Shown: in pieces, positions 35,378 through 38,300 of the stretch
How the letters are laid out: the number at the start of each line of letters is the position of its first letter
Numbering within the stretch: position 1 is the stretch's first letter
Origin: Babylonia areolata
Taxonomy: Eukaryota; Mollusca; Gastropoda; Neogastropoda; Buccinidae
Length of the DNA stretch: 64,000 nucleotides
Direction: 5' to 3'
Assembly: GCF_041734735.1 (NCBI RefSeq)
Contig: NC_134906.1
Coordinates: 30,599,803-30,663,802 of the forward strand
Notes under the pieces: generated by a model
The model's input: only the letters and a program-made list of their open reading frames with translations
The model's database searches: none
What the model was told of the DNA's origin: nothing
Translations under genes and position numbers: made by a program

Positions 35378-38300
35378 CGCCTCTCCTTCCTTCATTTCTT
35401 TATATCACTGATACTCTCCGTCCTATGATGATGATGATTGTGGTGATGATGGTGATGATTATGGTGGTGATAATGAAGATGGTGATGATTATCGTGGTCA
35501 TGATGATTATGGTGGTGATGATCATGGTGATGGTGATGATTATGGTGGTGATGATCGTGGTGGTGGTGATGATCGTGGTGGTGGTGGTGATGATGATGAT
35601 GATTGTGGTGGTGATGATGATGACGATGACGATGACGACAACACCACCCCCCGCCACCCCCTGACGCCCAGGCCTGTGATGTTGCAGCGTTCTTCATCGC
35701 TTTCCGCGGGAGGAGCGACGTGTTCTCGTCGTGGTGGGACTCCCCCATCGGCCTCATCTCCATGTCCGTGGGAGACTTCGACGACCTGTACGCCCTCTTC
35801 GATGAGCTGTCCTCGCCCTTCATGCAGCTGACCAAGGTACTGCTGAATCATGGGGGTAATGCTGCTTCACTTCTGGGGTGTTGAAGAAATTACCTGTCAT
35901 TGTATGTGGTGAAATACTGAGGTTTAATGTGGTGATGGTTTACTGGTGGGTTGTTGAAAGCTTCACTGACTATAGTATGTGGTGAAACACAGGGGTTTAA
36001 TGTGGCCATGGTTTACTGGTGGGTTGTTGAAAGCTTCACTGACTATAGTATGTGGTGAAACACAGGGGTTTAATGTGGCCATGGTTTACTGGTGGGTTGT
36101 TGAAAGCTTCACTGACTATAGTATGTGGTAAAACACAGGGGTTTAATGTGGCCATGGTTTACTGGTGGGTTGTTGAAGGCTTCACTGACTATAGTATGTG
36201 GTGAAACACAGGGGTTTAATGTGGCCATGGTTTACTGGTGGGTTGTTGAAAGCTTCACTGACTATAGTATGTGATGAAACACAGAGGTTTGATGTGGCCA
36301 TGGTTTACTGGTGGGTTGTTGAAAGCTTCACTGACTATAGTATGTGGTAAAACACAGAGGTTTGATGTGGCCATGGTTTACTGGTGGGTTGTTGAAAGCT
36401 TCACTGACTATAGTATGTGATGAAACACAGAGGTTTGATGTGGCCATGGTTTACTGGTGGGTTGTTGAAAGCTTCACTGACTATAGTATGTGGTGAAACA
36501 CAGGGGTTTAATGTGGTGACGATTTACTGGTGGACTGTTGAAAGCTTCACTGACTATAGTATGTGGTGAAACACAGGGGTTTAATGTGGTGACGATTTAC
36601 TGGTGGACTGTTGAAAGCTTCACTGACTATAGTATGTGCTGAAACACTGGGGTTTAATGTGGCCATGGTTTACTGGTGGGTTGTTGAAAGCTTCTGAAGT
36701 CTGTGGAGCTGGTGTCATGAACCAGTGTCAAGTTCTGAACGTTCTTGCAGCCAAGCAAACTTTGTGCTGTACATCGCACAACCCAGCCATGGAAAAAGGG
36801 TGACCAGCTGACAGACAGACAGAAAACATCTCAGGTGGCCATCATTGCTATCGTTCTTGACAGGTGATGTTTGTGACAGGTGGTGTTGGTGACAGGTGAT
36901 GTTGGTGACAGGTGATGTTGTGACAGGTGATGTTGGTGACAGGTGATGTTGGTGTTGGTGACAGGTGATGTTGGTGTGTTTTACAGGTGATGTTGGTGTT
37001 TGTGACAGATGATGTTGGTGACAGGTGATGTTGGTGTTGGTGACAGGTGATGTTGGTGTTGGTGACAGGTGATGTTGGTGACAGGTGATGTTGGTGACAG
37101 GTGATGTTGGTGTTGGTGACAGGTGATGTTGGTGTTTGTGACAGGTGATGTTGGTGACAGGTGGTGTTGGTGTTTGTGACAGGTGATGTTTGTGACAGGT
37201 GGTGTTGGTGTGTTTGACAGGTGATGTATGTGACAGGTGATGTTTGTGACAGGTGATGTTGGTGTGTTTGACAGGTGATGTTTGTGACAGGTGATGTTGG
37301 TGTGTTTGACAGGTGATGTATGTGACAGGTGATGTTTGTGACAGGTGATGTTGGTGTGTTTGACAGGTGATGTTTGTGACAGGTGATGTTGGTGTGTTTG
37401 ACAGGTGATGTTGGTGATGTTGGTCTTTGTGACAGGTGATGTTTATGACAGGTGATGTTGGTGACAGGTGATGTTGGTGCGTTTGACAGGTGATGTTGGT
37501 GATGTTGGTGTTTGTGACAGGTGATGTTTGTGACAGGTGATGTTGGTGGCAGGTGATGTTGGTGTGTTTGACAGGTGATGTTGGTGATGTTGGTGTTTGT
37601 GACAGGTGATGTTTGTGACAGGTGATGTTGGTGTGTTTGACAGGTGATGTTGGTGTTTGTGACAGGTGATGTTTGTGACAGGTGATGTTTGTGACAGGTG
37701 ATGTTGGTGTGTTTGACAGGTGATGTTTGTGACAGGTGATATTGGTGTATTTGACAGGTGATGTTGGTGACAGGTGATGTTGGTGACAGGTGATGTTGGT
37801 GACAGGTGATGTTGGTGATGTTGGTGTTTGTGACAGGTGATGTTGGTGACAGGTGATGTTGGTGTGTTTGACAGGTGATGTTTGTGACAGGTGATGTTGG
37901 TGTGTTTGACAGGTGATGTTGGTGACAGGTGATGTTGGTGACAGGTGATGTTGGTGATGTTGGTGTGTTTGACAGGTGATGTTGGTGACAGGTGATGTTG
38001 GTGACAGGTGATGTTGGTGTGTTTGACAGGTGATGTTTGTGGTGTACATGATCATGGTCACCCTGCTGTTGGTCAACATGCTGATCGCCATGATGGGAAA
38101 CACGTATGAACTGGTCACCCACACCCAGAAAGAGTGGTTCAGACAGGTCAGTACTGGTTCACACAGTACTGGTTCAGACAGGTCAGTACTGGTTCAGACA
38201 GGTCAGTACTGGTTCAGACAGGATAGTGGTGGTTCAGACAGGTCAGTACTGGTTCAGACAGGTCAGTGCTGGTTCACAGCACAGCATGACACAGCACAGC

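Noticed and set aside
36715-38124. Minus-strand frames of 424 and 469 codons ([11 protein letters not shown] repeats)
   Set aside because: Antisense of the exon K acceptor array and exon K itself.
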